A program made the position numbers and the translations under genes. Below, piece after piece: positions 49,808-58,917 of a stretch of 64,000 nucleotides of DNA (position 1 is the stretch's first letter; each line of letters starts with the position of its first letter). Below the pieces are notes generated by a model that saw only the letters and a list, made by a program, of their open reading frames with translations, was not told the origin of the DNA and made no database searches. Source of the DNA: Isosphaera sp. (GTDB taxonomy: Bacteria > Planctomycetota > Planctomycetia > Gemmatales > Gemmataceae); contig PNKH01000007.1 in NCBI GenBank assembly GCA_013822345.1, positions 1-64,000 of the forward strand, written 5' to 3'.

Positions 49808-51145
49808 TCACTTGACCGGGTTGGCGTAGTCGCCGCGCCGGAACCCGCTGTCGGATGGCGGGTCGTACCGGATGTCGAGGTCCGGCGCCTCCAGCCGCTT
49901 CGACCCCTTCACCCGCGACTCCAACGCGTAGTCGAGGACGCCGCCGGTCAGCTGCGTCCGCTCGACCGGGTACGGCGGCTTGCCGGTCGTCAGGAACGTC
50001 TCGACGTGCGACGCCAGCGCCTCCAGGAACGCCGCCCCGGGCGGCGGCGGCAGCCAGAACAGGCACGACTCCGGCTTCGCCTTCCCGTCCACCCGGGCGG
50101 CGAACGTGTCGTCGGCGACGTGCCCGTCGAGCTGTAGGACCGTCGCCTTCAGCCCGTCCGCGTACTCGACCAGGAACGCGATCGGCCCCTTCACAAAGTT
50201 CCCCCAGTTCGCCGGCCGGGGGAACCGCCGGCAGTTCGCCCGGACGTCGCCGGCGTTCCGCGACGCGCTCCGGCCGAGGGCGTGTTCGAGCAGCTCCCAC
50301 GACCACGCCCCGTCGTCGCCGGCCTTCCAGACGGCGTCGCCCTGGAGGCAGGTGACCGCCTTCACCGCCTGGTTCGCCGGCTTCGGGTCGGCGCCGGGGA
50401 ACCGCCGCTCGACCATGCACTGCAACGCTTCGAGGGCGTGGATGCCGTAGACCTCCAACTCGCCGCGCGACGCGACCAGGGCTTCGGTCACCTTCGTCCC
50501 GAGTGGGAACTCGAGTTCCGGCCGCCGCCACGTCACCGGCAGGCTCGACCCGGCCATCAGCGGGAACCGGAGCTTCCGGGCCGTCGCCACCATGTCGGCG
50601 GCCCTGGTGCGGTCGTAGCTCAGGTGCTTGTCGCAGAACACCGGGACCGACTTGCCGGCCGCCTCGAAGACGGCGGCGATCTTCTTGAAGTACTCGTGCC
50701 GCGGGTACAGCTTCTGGCCGCGGTCGTTGTACGGGTAGTCGCCGTGCTCCCCGATCAGCAGGACGCCGTCGACCGCCAGCTTGCCGGTGCCGAGGGTCAG
50801 GGCGTCCTCGATCGTGTCGGAGACGCGGAACCCGTGCTCCTTCGCCAGGTCGCGGCTCAGGTCGGTCGCCCTCACCTGCTCGACGTAGGCGGACGCGACG
50901 CCGAACTCCGGGAAGTGGTGCCCGTCGCCCTTGAGGTAACCGTCGAGGAACCGGCCGGCGATGTGGTAGGCGTGCGACAGATAGTGGTACGTCGTGGTCA
51001 CGACGGCGACGCGCTTGTCGGCCGGCTTCAGACGCTTCGGCGGGCGGCTGCGGGGGGTGTCGGCGGCCGCGGCGGGCGGGGGGCGAAGGCCCCCAGATCC
51101 GGCGAGCGCGGCGGACGCCAGGAAGGCGCGGCGGGTGACGGGCAT
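49808..51145 (-). CDS. Tat-exported Gfo/Idh/MocA-like protein
   Basis: 445 residues. A twin-arginine signal (MPVTRRAFLASAALAGSGGL) is followed by a Rossmann-type region that resembles glucose-fructose oxidoreductase/inositol dehydrogenase relatives: DLSRDLAKEHGFRVSDTIED, then VPVFCDKHLSYDRTRAADMV and RFPLMAGSSLPVTWRRPELE. The first dinucleotide-binding glycines are poorly kept (VAVVTTTYHYLSHAY), and the usual EKP motif reads DKH, so cofactor binding and activity are uncertain. The ATG at 51145 is fixed by the Tat signal. It is divergent from the PQQ propeller at 51277. A role in processing sugars outside the cytoplasm is possible but inferred. Confidence 0.7.
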   Translation of the reverse strand: MPVTRRAFLASAALAGSGGLRPPPAAAADTPRSRPPKRLKPADKRVAVVTTTYHYLSHAYHIAGRFLDGYLKGDGHHFPEFGVASAYVEQVRATDLSRDLAKEHGFRVSDTIEDALTLGTGKLAVDGVLLIGEHGDYPYNDRGQKLYPRHEYFKKIAAVFEAAGKSVPVFCDKHLSYDRTRAADMVATARKLRFPLMAGSSLPVTWRRPELEFPLGTKVTEALVASRGELEVYGIHALEALQCMVERRFPGADPKPANQAVKAVTCLQGDAVWKAGDDGAWSWELLEHALGRSASRNAGDVRANCRRFPRPANWGNFVKGPIAFLVEYADGLKATVLQLDGHVADDTFAARVDGKAKPESCLFWLPPPPGAAFLEALASHVETFLTTGKPPYPVERTQLTGGVLDYALESRVKGSKRLEAPDLDIRYDPPSDSGFRRGDYANPVK

Positions 51146-51276
51146 GGCGGAACCTCGGGGGCTGTTGCGGGTTGTTGTAGTATCCCGCCCCGCAGGCTTT
51201 TCCCGATTCCCCGCCCGCCCGCCGTGTGGTGTAATCGAAGTCCCGCCGACGCGCCCACCCACCCGAGAACACGCCG

Positions 51277-52518
51277 ATGCACCCCCGCGTCCTCTCGTCC
51301 CTCGCCCTCACACTCGCACTCGCACTCCCCCTGGCCGCCGAGGACTGGCCGGTGTGGCGCGGCCCCCGGTCCGACGGCACCGTCTCCGGCACCGGGTTCC
51401 CGCTCACCTGGTCGGCGACCGAGAACGTGAGGTGGAAGACGGAGCTGCCCGGGACCGGGCACTCGTCCCCGGTCGTCAGCAAGGGGAAGGTGTTCGTCAC
51501 CGGGTGCGTGGAGGCGGAGAAGAAGCGCGTCCTGTACTGCGTCGACCGGGCCACCGGCAAGATCGCGTGGGAGAAGGTGGCGGTGGTGTCCGACCTGGAG
51601 AAGAAGCACAACGAGAACAGTTGGGCCAGCTCGACCCCGGCGGCCGACGGGGAGCGGGTGTACGTCACGTTCTGGGACAAGCCGCACCTCCGGGTGTACT
51701 GCTACGACTACGCCGGGAACCTCGTGTGGGAGAAGACGCCGGGCGAGTTCCACTCGGTCCACGGGTTCGGATGCGCGGTGACGCTGTACAAGGACCTGGT
51801 GATCGTGAACGCCGACCAGGACGCCCCGAAGGGGCTGTCGGCGTACCTCGTTGCGCTGGACCGGAAGACCGGGGAGGAGCGGTGGCGGGCGGACCGGCCG
51901 AACAGGCTGCGGTCGTACTGCCCGGGGGTGGTGGTGGAGGCGGCGGGGAAGAAGCAGCTGGTGCTGACCGGGAGCAAGTGCGTTGCCAGCTACGACCCGG
52001 ACACCGGGAAGCAGCTGTGGCTGGTGAACGGGCCGACGGAGCAGTTCGTGTCGAGCGTGGTGCTGCACGACGGGGTGCTGCTGCTGACGGCCGGGTTCCC
52101 GCAGCACTGGGTGATGGCGATCGACCCGTCGGGGAGCGGGAACGTGACGAAGTCGCACGTCCTGTGGTCGAAGCAGGGGGAGGGCGGGTACGTGCCGTCG
52201 CCGGTGGCCCACGGGGGGATGCTGTTCCTGGTGGACGACAAGGGGGTGGCGAGCTGCTGGGACGTGAAGACGGGGAAGCAGCACTGGAAGGAGCGGCTCG
52301 GGGGGAAGGGTCACCACGCGTCGGCGGTGGCGGCGGACGGGCGGGTGTACTTCGTGTCGGACGACGGGATCACGTTCGTGGTGAAGGCGTCGGCGGAGTA
52401 CGAGGTGGTGGCGAGGAACGTGTTGGGGGAGCGGGTGTTCGCGTCCCCGGCGTTCTCGGACGGGGAGGTGTTCGTCCGCGGGGCGAAGCACCTGTGGTGC
52501 CTGGCCGAGAAGAAGTGA
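51277..52518 (+). CDS. Secreted PQQ-type beta-propeller protein
   Basis: 413 residues. Signal peptide MHPRVLSSLALTLALALPLA, then the typical EDWPVWRGPRSDGTVSGTGF head and a propeller with blades marked by GKIAWEKVAVVSD, GNLVWEKTPGEFH, GEERWRADRPNRL, GKQLWLVNGPTE and GKQHWKERLGGKG. It is a paralogue of 44695-46071 but shares only the fold-level repeats. Predicted to be periplasmic or surface-exposed. No PQQ-coordinating residues are evident. The spacing to the divergent 49808-51145 gene is 131 nt, enough for two promoters. Confidence 0.88.
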   Translation: MHPRVLSSLALTLALALPLAAEDWPVWRGPRSDGTVSGTGFPLTWSATENVRWKTELPGTGHSSPVVSKGKVFVTGCVEAEKKRVLYCVDRATGKIAWEKVAVVSDLEKKHNENSWASSTPAADGERVYVTFWDKPHLRVYCYDYAGNLVWEKTPGEFHSVHGFGCAVTLYKDLVIVNADQDAPKGLSAYLVALDRKTGEERWRADRPNRLRSYCPGVVVEAAGKKQLVLTGSKCVASYDPDTGKQLWLVNGPTEQFVSSVVLHDGVLLLTAGFPQHWVMAIDPSGSGNVTKSHVLWSKQGEGGYVPSPVAHGGMLFLVDDKGVASCWDVKTGKQHWKERLGGKGHHASAVAADGRVYFVSDDGITFVVKASAEYEVVARNVLGERVFASPAFSDGEVFVRGAKHLWCLAEKK

Positions 52519-52650
52519 CCGGCCGGGTCGGGGGGTGGCCGCTCCCGGGCGGTCGCGGCTCGCCCCAGTCACCCGAAGCGCCGTCTCGCGCGGTTCGGCG
52601 GGGGCCGTTACCCTCCCGTACACGGCCCGCCCCCGCCGGCTCGCCCGCGG

Positions 52651-53832
52651 TCACTTCCCGATGTATGCCCGCGGCAAAGCCTGTTTGAGCTCCTTGATCC
52701 CCGCGTCCGACACCTTGGTGCTGGACAGGTAGAGCCACGTCAGGCTCTTGACGGCGGCCAACTCCTTCAGCCCGGCGTCCGTCACGTCCGTGCCCGACAG
52801 GCTCAGCTCGCTGAGGCTCTTGAGTGCGGACAGGCCCTTGAGACCCGCGTCCGTGACCGGCGTGAACGACAGCCTCAATTTGGTGAGGCTCGGGAGCGCG
52901 GCCAAGTCCTTCAACCCCGCCCCCTTCACCGCCGACTGGGACAGGTCGAGTTCGGTGAGCTTGGCGAGCGGGGCCAAGTCCTTCAGCCCGGCGTCCGTCA
53001 CCTTGGTGTCGAACAGGTTGAGGGTGGTGAGGTTCTTGAGGGCGGCCAGCTCTTTCAGCCCCGCGTCCGTCACCCCCGTCTCGCGCAGCTCGAGTGAGGC
53101 AAGGTTCTTGAGGGGTGCCAACTCCTTCAGGTCCGCGTCCGTGAGCTTCACCTCGGTCAGGACGAGTTTCGTCAGGCCACCGAGGGTGGCGAGCTCCTTC
53201 CACCCGGCGGGCGTCAACGGGGCCCGAGTCAGGTGGAGTTCGGTGAGCTTGGGGAGCAGGGCCAGCTCCTTCAGCCCCTCCCCGGTCACCGGCGTATCGG
53301 ACAGGCTGAGCGTGGCGAGGTTCTTGAGGGCGGCCAACTCCTTCAGCCCCTTGCCGGTCACCTTGTTGTCGGAGAGGTAGAGCGTGGCAAGGCCCTTGAG
53401 CGCCGCCACCTCCTTCAGCCCCTCGTCCGTCAGTTTGGTGTCCCAGACGCGCAGGGCGGTGAGGTTCTTGAGGGCGGCCAGCTCTTTGAGCCCGTTCGCC
53501 GTGACGGGCGTGCTCCCCAGGTTGAGGTCGGTAAGGGCTTCGAAGGCGAGCAGCTCTTTCAGACCCGCGTCCGACACCTGGGTGCGGGATAGGTCGAGGG
53601 TGGTGAGCTTCTTGAGTGGTGCCAACTCCTTCAGCCCGGCGTCCGTCACCTGCTTGTCGCCGAGGAACACCGTGACGACGGGCTTTCCCGGTAACGAGTT
53701 GTTGCGGAGCACGCTCCCGCCGAGTTTTTCCACGAACGCCACGGCCTTGTCTTCGGCGTCGTCGGCGCGGACGGCCGTGCCCGGGCCGAGAACGCAGCCG
53801 ACCAGCAGGAACCGCGCCATCAGGCGGCACAT
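52651..53832 (-). CDS. Secreted leucine-rich-repeat protein
   Basis: 393 residues. Signal peptide MCRLMARFLLVGCVLGPGTA, the block AEDKAVAFVEKLGGSVLRNN, then about thirteen 24-residue leucine-rich repeats of the form LKELAxLKxLTxLxLxxTxVTDAG. It is a paralogue of 13718-14602 with about four more repeats. The start at 53832 follows GGAGGC. It has one of the best promoters in the window (53942-53970), so it may be well expressed. Ligand unknown. Confidence 0.88.
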   Translation of the reverse strand: MCRLMARFLLVGCVLGPGTAVRADDAEDKAVAFVEKLGGSVLRNNSLPGKPVVTVFLGDKQVTDAGLKELAPLKKLTTLDLSRTQVSDAGLKELLAFEALTDLNLGSTPVTANGLKELAALKNLTALRVWDTKLTDEGLKEVAALKGLATLYLSDNKVTGKGLKELAALKNLATLSLSDTPVTGEGLKELALLPKLTELHLTRAPLTPAGWKELATLGGLTKLVLTEVKLTDADLKELAPLKNLASLELRETGVTDAGLKELAALKNLTTLNLFDTKVTDAGLKDLAPLAKLTELDLSQSAVKGAGLKDLAALPSLTKLRLSFTPVTDAGLKGLSALKSLSELSLSGTDVTDAGLKELAAVKSLTWLYLSSTKVSDAGIKELKQALPRAYIGK

Positions 53833-54145
53833 GGTCGAGCCTCCGAGAGGACAGGAAACCAACGGCGCGTCCCCAGAGACCGAGGGGAACCAACCGTCAG
53901 AGGTGGGAGCGGGGTTTCTGTGGTTAACCTGACGCGTCGTCAGACTAAACAACCGACCCCGCGGTGTCAAACGTTGACCGGCGAAGACCACATCAGGACC
54001 GGGTGCGGCGGGGCGCGACCGGCCCCGACCGCCCACGTTCCCCGATTGCAACCGCCGGCGAGCGCGGCGCGGTCTCCTGCTCCACACCCCAGTCGGGCGA
54101 CGACCCCGGCCCCACGGTCGGACGCAAGTACCCCGGCCCGAATCG
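53833..54145. other. 313-nt intergenic stretch between LRR gene and deoC
   Basis: No gene is seen. The left part holds the LRR promoter and leader. At 53929-53943 a short inverted repeat CTGACG-CGT-CGTCAG overlaps the expected transcription start and could be an operator. The right part next to the deoC stop shows nothing recognisable. Confidence 0.55.
53942..53970 (-). promoter_or_regulatory. Promoter of the LRR gene 52651-53832
   Basis: On the minus strand TTGACA is followed after 17 bases by TAGTCT. Transcription would start near 53935, about 100 nt before the ATG and inside the inverted repeat at 53929-53943. Confidence 0.65.
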
Positions 54146-54832
54146 TCACCCGCCGAGCTTCGCCTTCGCCTCGTCCAGGATCGCCTTGGTCGCGGTCGCC
54201 CCGACCCGGGTGACCCCGATCGCCCGCACCTCCAGCAGCTTCTCGTACGTCCGCACCCCGCCGGCCGCCTTCACCTGCACCCACGCCGGGCTGTGCTCCC
54301 GCATCAGCCGCAGGTCCTCGACCGTCGCCCCGGTCTCCGCGTACCCGGTGCTCGTCTTCACCCAGTCCGCCCGCACCTCCCCGCAGATCGCGCACAGCGC
54401 CTTCTTGTGCTCGTCCTTCAGGTACGCGTTCTCGAAGATCACCTTCACCTTCGCCCCGGCCCGGTGCGCCACCTCGACCACCGCCCGCACGTCGTCGGCG
54501 ACGTAGTTCCACTCCCCGGACAGCACCTTCCCGACGTTTACGACCATGTCGAGCTCGGTCGCCCCGTCGGCCAGGGCCAGCTCGCTCTCGAACACCTTGA
54601 CCGCGGTCCGGTGCCCGCCGTGCGGGAACCCGATCGTCGTGCTCGCCGCGACGGTGGTGCCGGCGAGGAGCTTGGCCGCCCGGCGGACGGCGTACGGCTT
54701 GATGCACACCGACGCCACGTCGTACTCGGCGGCGACGGCCAGCCCGCGGTCGAGCTCGGCGTCGGTCAGGACCGGCTGGAGCAGGGAGTGGTCGAACATC
54801 TTGGCCAGGTCGGCGAGGGTCGGGGCGGGCAT
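54146..54832 (-). CDS. deoC: Deoxyribose-phosphate aldolase
   Basis: 228 residues, cytosolic. The enzyme cleaves 2-deoxyribose 5-phosphate to glyceraldehyde 3-phosphate and acetaldehyde in deoxynucleoside breakdown. The Schiff-base lysine is Lys159 in DWVKTSTGYAETGAT; supporting Lys188 (VQVKAAGGVRTYEKLL) and Asp95 (ATELDMVVNVGKVLSG) are present. Length matches the short (about 220-residue) class I bacterial group. The ATG at 54832 starts MPAPTLADLAKMFDHSLLQP. A family G palindromic element stands 22 nt upstream of the start, so its transcription would run through that hairpin if the promoter lies beyond it. Confidence 0.95.
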   Translation of the reverse strand: MPAPTLADLAKMFDHSLLQPVLTDAELDRGLAVAAEYDVASVCIKPYAVRRAAKLLAGTTVAASTTIGFPHGGHRTAVKVFESELALADGATELDMVVNVGKVLSGEWNYVADDVRAVVEVAHRAGAKVKVIFENAYLKDEHKKALCAICGEVRADWVKTSTGYAETGATVEDLRLMREHSPAWVQVKAAGGVRTYEKLLEVRAIGVTRVGATATKAILDEAKAKLGG

Positions 54833-54853
54833 GGCGGGCCTCCGGGGTGGTGG

Positions 54854-54956
54854 GGCTTTGCAAGAGAAGGGGTGAGGGGGTGAGGGGGTGAAGGGGTGAC
54901 CAGACCGGGCCGGTTCTGTCACCCCTTCACCCCCTCACCCCTTCTCTTGCAAAGCC
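54854..54956. repeat. Palindromic element, family G, flanked by direct repeats
   Basis: 27-bp outer arms (GGCTTTGCAAGAGAAGGGGT onward from 54854; complement up to 54956) continue inward with GAAGGGGTGAC/GTCACCCCTTC; the left arm carries one extra 8-nt unit. The core from CTTTGCAAGAG to CTCTTGCAAAG (54856-54954) is bracketed by near-identical 13-14-nt direct repeats CCGGGGTGGTGGGG (54842-54855) and CCGGGTGGTGGGG (54955-54967). This is the only intergenic copy placed upstream of two genes. Confidence 0.85.
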
Positions 54957-55002
54957 GGGTGGTGGGGTGGTTATAGCGGCCGCCGTCCGCGCCGGACCGG
55001 CC

Positions 55003-55030
55003 TTGACCCCGCCGGCGCACGGGGTATCGA
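55003..55030 (+). promoter_or_regulatory. Candidate promoter for the SH3-like gene
   Basis: TTGACC and TATCGA are separated by 16 bases. The transcript would start near 55037, about 39 nt before the ATG at 55076. Confidence 0.4.
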
Positions 55031-55075
55031 CGCGGCCACCGTGGACGGACCGCGCCCGCACACCCGGAGCTCCCG

Positions 55076-56160
55076 ATGCGCCTCGCCGTCGCCGCCGGGC
55101 TGGCCCTGGCCGCCCCGCCCGCCGCGTTCGCCCAGACCGCCCCGTACACCGCCGTCGTGTCGGACGCGGAGGTGCGGCTGCGGGCCGGGCCGAGCAACGA
55201 CTTCCCGGAGACCGGCACCCTGCCGCGCGGGGCGGCGGTGGTGGTCGACCACGAGAAGCCGAACGGGTGGCTCGCGGTCCAGGACCCGCCCGGCCGGCTG
55301 TCGGCGGTGAGCTGGGTGCAGATGCAGTTCGTGAACTTCGACACCACCCGGCCGACCCCGCAGAACGTGGTGGTGGACGAGGACACCACCCTGGCCGCCG
55401 GGCGAAGGTGCCGGCCGGGACCATTCTGACCGTCATAGGCCCGAAGGTGACGGTCGACGGGAAGTCGTGGTATCCGGTCGTCCCGCCGGCCGGGGACGTC
55501 CGGTACGTCCCGAAGGCGGCGGTCACGGCCGACAAGGCGGTGAACACGTCGGTCACCGTCCGCGACACCGTTCCGGCCGTGGCCGCCGAGTTCCGGCCCC
55601 CGGCGAGCCGGGAGCGTGAGCGACCGGAGGAACGCGCTCCGGTCGCTCACGCTCCCGGCTCGCCGGTCCGCACCGCCCCGGCCGTCGACCACCCGCTGTG
55701 GGCCCAGGCGGAGGCGGCGGAGAAGGACGGCCGGCTCGACGACGCGGAGAAGCTCCTCTTCCAGTTGGCCAAGGAGATGAACGCCCCGGGCGGGGACCAC
55801 GACGTGGCGAACCGGTGCTACACCCGCATCCACACCCTGCGGGAGAAGAAGCGCGGCCCGGCGGCCCCGCCGCCGGACCGACCGCTCCCGCGGCCGGAGC
55901 AGCGCGGCACCCCGGTCGCCGACCGGTCCGGGTGGAACGGGCCCGGCCGCCTGGTGCGGTCGGCCCTGGCGATCGACGGCCGGAAGACCTACGCCCTGGA
56001 GCCGAACCCCGGCGTCCCGGTGGTGTACGTCGTGGCCGGCCCGGGGGTCGACCTGGAGCGGTTCGTGAACCGGCGGGTGACGGTGCAGGGGGCGAGCCAG
56101 TCGCACCGGGACGTGTCGCGGCCGTACGTCGTGGCGACCGGGGTCGAGCCGGCGCCGTAG
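55076..56160 (+). pseudogene. Secreted SH3-like domain protein, frameshifted
   Basis: A gene for about 361 residues broken by one missing G. From ATG 55076 a signal peptide (MRLAVAAGLALAAPPAAFAQ) leads into an SH3-like domain (VSDAEVRLRAGPSNDFPETG, VVVDHEKPNGWLAVQ). The frame then stops at 55429. Adding one G to the run at 55400-55402 restores AGAKVPAGTILTVIGPKVTV and the frame continues to 56160 through a second SH3-like unit, a linker, WAQAEAAEKDGRLDDAEKLL and a C-terminal beta region. The continuation is well conserved in style, so a recent mutation, an assembly error or, less likely, frameshifting are all possible. The linker contains an in-frame family D palindrome. Confidence 0.75.
55601..55665. 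repeat. Palindromic element, family D, inside the SH3-like gene
   Basis: Perfect 29-bp arms at 55601-55629 and 55637-55665 with a 7-nt loop. The arm CGGCGAGCCGGGAGCGTGAG plus nine bases matches the copy at 48218 except for co-varied positions. It encodes a Pro/Arg/Glu-rich linker (PPASRERERPEERAPVAHAP). Confidence 0.93.
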
Positions 56161-56173
56161 TTGACCCAAAAGC

Positions 56174-56252
56174 TTAGCCGCGACGCGGAGTCCTCGGAGC
56201 GGAGCGCGGCAGGCGCCCGCGCTCCGCTCCGAGGACTCCGCGTCGCGGCTAA
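56174..56252. repeat. Palindromic element, family B, between convergent genes
   Basis: Perfect 36-bp arms at 56174-56209 and 56217-56252 with a 7-nt loop. About 28 bp of the arm equal the family B arm at 18185; the inner eight bases are specific to this copy and are paired on both sides. It lies 14 nt after one stop codon and 14 nt before the other. Confidence 0.93.
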
Positions 56253-56266
56253 ACGTCACGCGCGGG

Positions 56267-58324
56267 TCAGTGGTTGAGCATGAACTCGCTGCTGTTGAGC
56301 AGGGCCCAGAACACGTCCTGGTAGAAGGTCACGTCGTCCGGGCTGCTGGCCCCGGGGACCGGCACCAGGCCGGACGGCCCCTTCGGCGGGTTCGCGTCCT
56401 TCTTCGGCGGCGGGTTCGCCCCCTTCTTCGGCGGCTGGGTGCCGCCGCCCGGGGAAGAAGTCGACGCCGGCGGGGCGCCGAGGTTGATCCACGCCTTCCC
56501 GGCCCGCACCTCCTCCAGTCGGGCCAGCTCCTCCTTCGTCGGGTGCCGGCTGACGGTCATCAGGAACAGCTGGTCGTAGATGGCCAGGGCGTTCCCCCGG
56601 TTGTCCTTGACCACCGCCTCGACCACCCCGCCGCCCTTCCGCGACCCGACCTCCCCGTTGATCTCCCGCCCGTTCATCATCAGCAGGGCCTGGACCACCG
56701 TCCCGTTGAACGTCACCTCGTTCCCCTCGTCGTCCCCGAAGTTCTGGGTCAGCTTCGCCGTCCAGTCGTTCTTCAGCCGGGCGTACGCGTCCTTGTCCCG
56801 CCGGGTCTCGGCCCGGGTGGCGACCGCCAGGGAGTCGAACATCACCTCCGGGGACAGCGCCTTGAGCGGCATCCGGGCGAAGAACGGGTCGTACTTCGGC
56901 CCGGCGTAGGCCTTGTTGGCGACGTGGCTGAGCTGGTACGCGTCGCTGGTGCAGATCCACTCCAGGAGCTTCTTCTGGTCGTACCCGTAGGTCTTGAACT
57001 GCCCGGCCAGGTAGTCGAGCAGCTCCGGGTGGACGACCTCGTTGTTGCTGCTGAAGTCGTCGACCGTCGGCTCCTTGTTCAGCCCGCGGCCGAACAGGTG
57101 GCCCCACATCCGGTTCACGAACGCCCTGCCGAAGTTGTCGTGCTCGGTCACCCACTGGGCCAGGACCTGGCGGCGGGACTGCCCCTTCATCGTCGACGGG
57201 ACCTCCCCGGCCGGCAGGTTCTTCCCGCTGGTCCGGTCGCCGTTGGCGAACTGGGCGATGTCCCGGATCATGGTCGGGACGGTCGCCCCCTTCTGCCCGT
57301 CCCGCCGCTCGTACCGCACCATCCCCCGGCCGAGGTCGGTGCCGTTGAGCCCGGCGGTGTTCCAGGTCGGCCGCTCGGCGATCTCCAGGGTGTCCGGGCC
57401 GGTCGCGTCCTTCTTCTTCCGGGCGGTGTTCACCAGCCCGACCCGGTCGGTCTGGCGGAAGAACCCGTTCACCCCCCAGAAGTCGGACTGGACGTACTCC
57501 TTGTTGAACGGGTGGTTGTGGCACTGGACGCAGTGCGACTGGATCCCGAGGAACAGCTTGGTCACCCGGGAGGTGATCGGGACCCCGTCGTACTTGCCGT
57601 CGTGCGGCAGGTCCTCCCGCTCGCCCTTCTTCTTCGCCTCGGCGTCGATCAGCGGGTCCCCGAGGTGGCGGGCGACGAACACGATCCCGGCCCCGGACCC
57701 TTCGACATCCACGTCGTCCGTCATCTTCGTCGGGTTCAGCTTGATGCTGATCTTCCCGGTCGCCCCGACCAGGTCCCGGACGACCGCGTCCCACGGCGCG
57801 TCATTCGCGAACTTGTTGGTCAGCCAGTCCCGGAACAGCTCCCGGTACTTCGGGTTGACGTTGCTCCGGGTGAGCATCCAGGTGGTCCACAGGTCGGCGA
57901 AGTTCTCGGCCGACGCGTCCTTGTAGTCCAGCCCGTTCTTCATCTTCAGACCGGCGATCGCGGCCAGCGGCTTGCCGAACCGGTCCTTCGGGACGTACTT
58001 CTTGTCGTTCAGCAGCCGGTGGACCAGCCGGGCCCGCTTGTTCGGGGTCTTGTCGGCCTCGAAGTCGATCACCTCCTCGGGCGTCGGGATGCGGCCGATC
58101 AGGTCGATGAACGCCCGCCGCATGAACTCCAGGTCGGTGGCCTTGGCGGTCGGCCCGGCCTGCCCGGCCGGGACGGTGATCCCGGCCTTCTCCCACCCCT
58201 TGGCGATCAGCTCGTTGATCTTCTTCGTCTGTTCGGAGACGGGGGCGGCCGGCTGGGCGGCGGCCGGGCCGGCGGCACAGAACAGGAGACCGCCGGCGAG
58301 GGCGGCGGCGGGGAGGCGGGTCAT
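56267..58324 (-). CDS. DUF1549/DUF1553 secreted protein with CxxCH motif
   Basis: 685 residues. A signal peptide (MTRLPAAALAGGLLFCAAGP) is followed by DUF1549 (about 40-260), with FMRRAFIDLIGRIPTPEEVI and the haem-type CxxCH motif in GIQSHCVQCHNHPFNKEY, then DUF1553 (about 330-590), with RRQVLAQWVTEHDNFGRAFV, NRMWGHLFGRGLNKEPTVDD and LLEWICTSDAYQLSHVANKA. A Pro/Lys-rich low-complexity stretch (PPKKGANPPPKKDANPPKG) precedes the C-terminus, which is unusual. The family is a planctomycete hallmark of unknown function, normally encoded next to DUF1501. The start at 58324 follows GGAGAA. Confidence 0.9.
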   Translation of the reverse strand: MTRLPAAALAGGLLFCAAGPAAAQPAAPVSEQTKKINELIAKGWEKAGITVPAGQAGPTAKATDLEFMRRAFIDLIGRIPTPEEVIDFEADKTPNKRARLVHRLLNDKKYVPKDRFGKPLAAIAGLKMKNGLDYKDASAENFADLWTTWMLTRSNVNPKYRELFRDWLTNKFANDAPWDAVVRDLVGATGKISIKLNPTKMTDDVDVEGSGAGIVFVARHLGDPLIDAEAKKKGEREDLPHDGKYDGVPITSRVTKLFLGIQSHCVQCHNHPFNKEYVQSDFWGVNGFFRQTDRVGLVNTARKKKDATGPDTLEIAERPTWNTAGLNGTDLGRGMVRYERRDGQKGATVPTMIRDIAQFANGDRTSGKNLPAGEVPSTMKGQSRRQVLAQWVTEHDNFGRAFVNRMWGHLFGRGLNKEPTVDDFSSNNEVVHPELLDYLAGQFKTYGYDQKKLLEWICTSDAYQLSHVANKAYAGPKYDPFFARMPLKALSPEVMFDSLAVATRAETRRDKDAYARLKNDWTAKLTQNFGDDEGNEVTFNGTVVQALLMMNGREINGEVGSRKGGGVVEAVVKDNRGNALAIYDQLFLMTVSRHPTKEELARLEEVRAGKAWINLGAPPASTSSPGGGTQPPKKGANPPPKKDANPPKGPSGLVPVPGASSPDDVTFYQDVFWALLNSSEFMLNH

Positions 58325-58512
58325 CCGGTGTTCTCCGGTGCGTGGGCGCGGGAACGGCGCGGGTGTCGGGGCACTGGCGTCCCCGTAGTCTAGACCACCG
58401 CCGGCCGGGGGGGCCACCGTTTTCCGGGGCGGGCGAGGTGACGGCCGGGTGTCCAACCTGTGTGACGGTCCGACCGCCGCCGGAGTTCCCGAACCCGTTC
58501 CCGGGGGGCCGG

Positions 58513-58854
58513 ATGCTGAGGCTCGACCTGCGGAAGGTGGCCGAGTTCGTCCGCCGGGCGGACACCGAGGAGTTGCTCGACCGGGTGACCGTGTACCGGG
58601 CCGGGATGGAGCCGGTCGCCCTCGACCTGATGGAGGGGGAGCTGGACCGCCGGGGCGTGACCCGGGAGGAGATCGCCGCGTGGGCGGCGGTCCGGTGGGA
58701 GAACGCGATCCGGCTGGCCGACGGGACGGCCCTGCGGTGCGGGTTCTGCGACCGCCCGGCGGTCGCCCGGGTGCGGCGGTGGCACCGGGTGTTCGGCCTC
58801 GTCCCGGTGTTCCCCCGGTCCGTCGCGTGCTGCGCGACACATCTCGACGGTTAG
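58513..58854 (+). CDS. Small protein with zinc-ribbon-like C-terminus (hypothetical)
   Basis: 113 residues from ATG 58513 (MLRLDLRKVAEFVRRADTEE). The N-terminal 80 residues are helical (LDLMEGELDRRGVTREEIAA); the C-terminal part holds CGFCDRPAVARVRRWHRVFG and CCATHLDG, so two cysteine pairs could bind zinc. No signal peptide or membrane span is apparent. It is divergent from the DUF1549 gene and not co-directional with the gene behind it. The family is not recognised. GGGGGGCCGG upstream could serve as a ribosome-binding site. Confidence 0.65.
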   Translation: MLRLDLRKVAEFVRRADTEELLDRVTVYRAGMEPVALDLMEGELDRRGVTREEIAAWAAVRWENAIRLADGTALRCGFCDRPAVARVRRWHRVFGLVPVFPRSVACCATHLDG

Positions 58855-58910
58855 CGCCGCCGCTTGCGGCGTTGCGGGAGGGGCGCCTGCAACGCCGCAA
58901 GCGGCGGCGC
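58854..58910. repeat. Palindromic element, family C, between convergent genes
   Basis: Perfect 22-bp arms at 58854-58875 and 58889-58910 with a 13-nt loop. The core CGCCGCTTGCGGCGTTGC is nearly the same as at 61891 and 33248. It begins on the last base of one stop codon and ends 7 nt before the other. Confidence 0.93.
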
Positions 58911-58917
58911 GTCGTGG

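Noticed and set aside
55394-55410. Programmed frameshift in the SH3-like gene
   Set aside because: There is no slippery heptamer or evident downstream pseudoknot at the right distance; a lost G is simpler, though not excluded.
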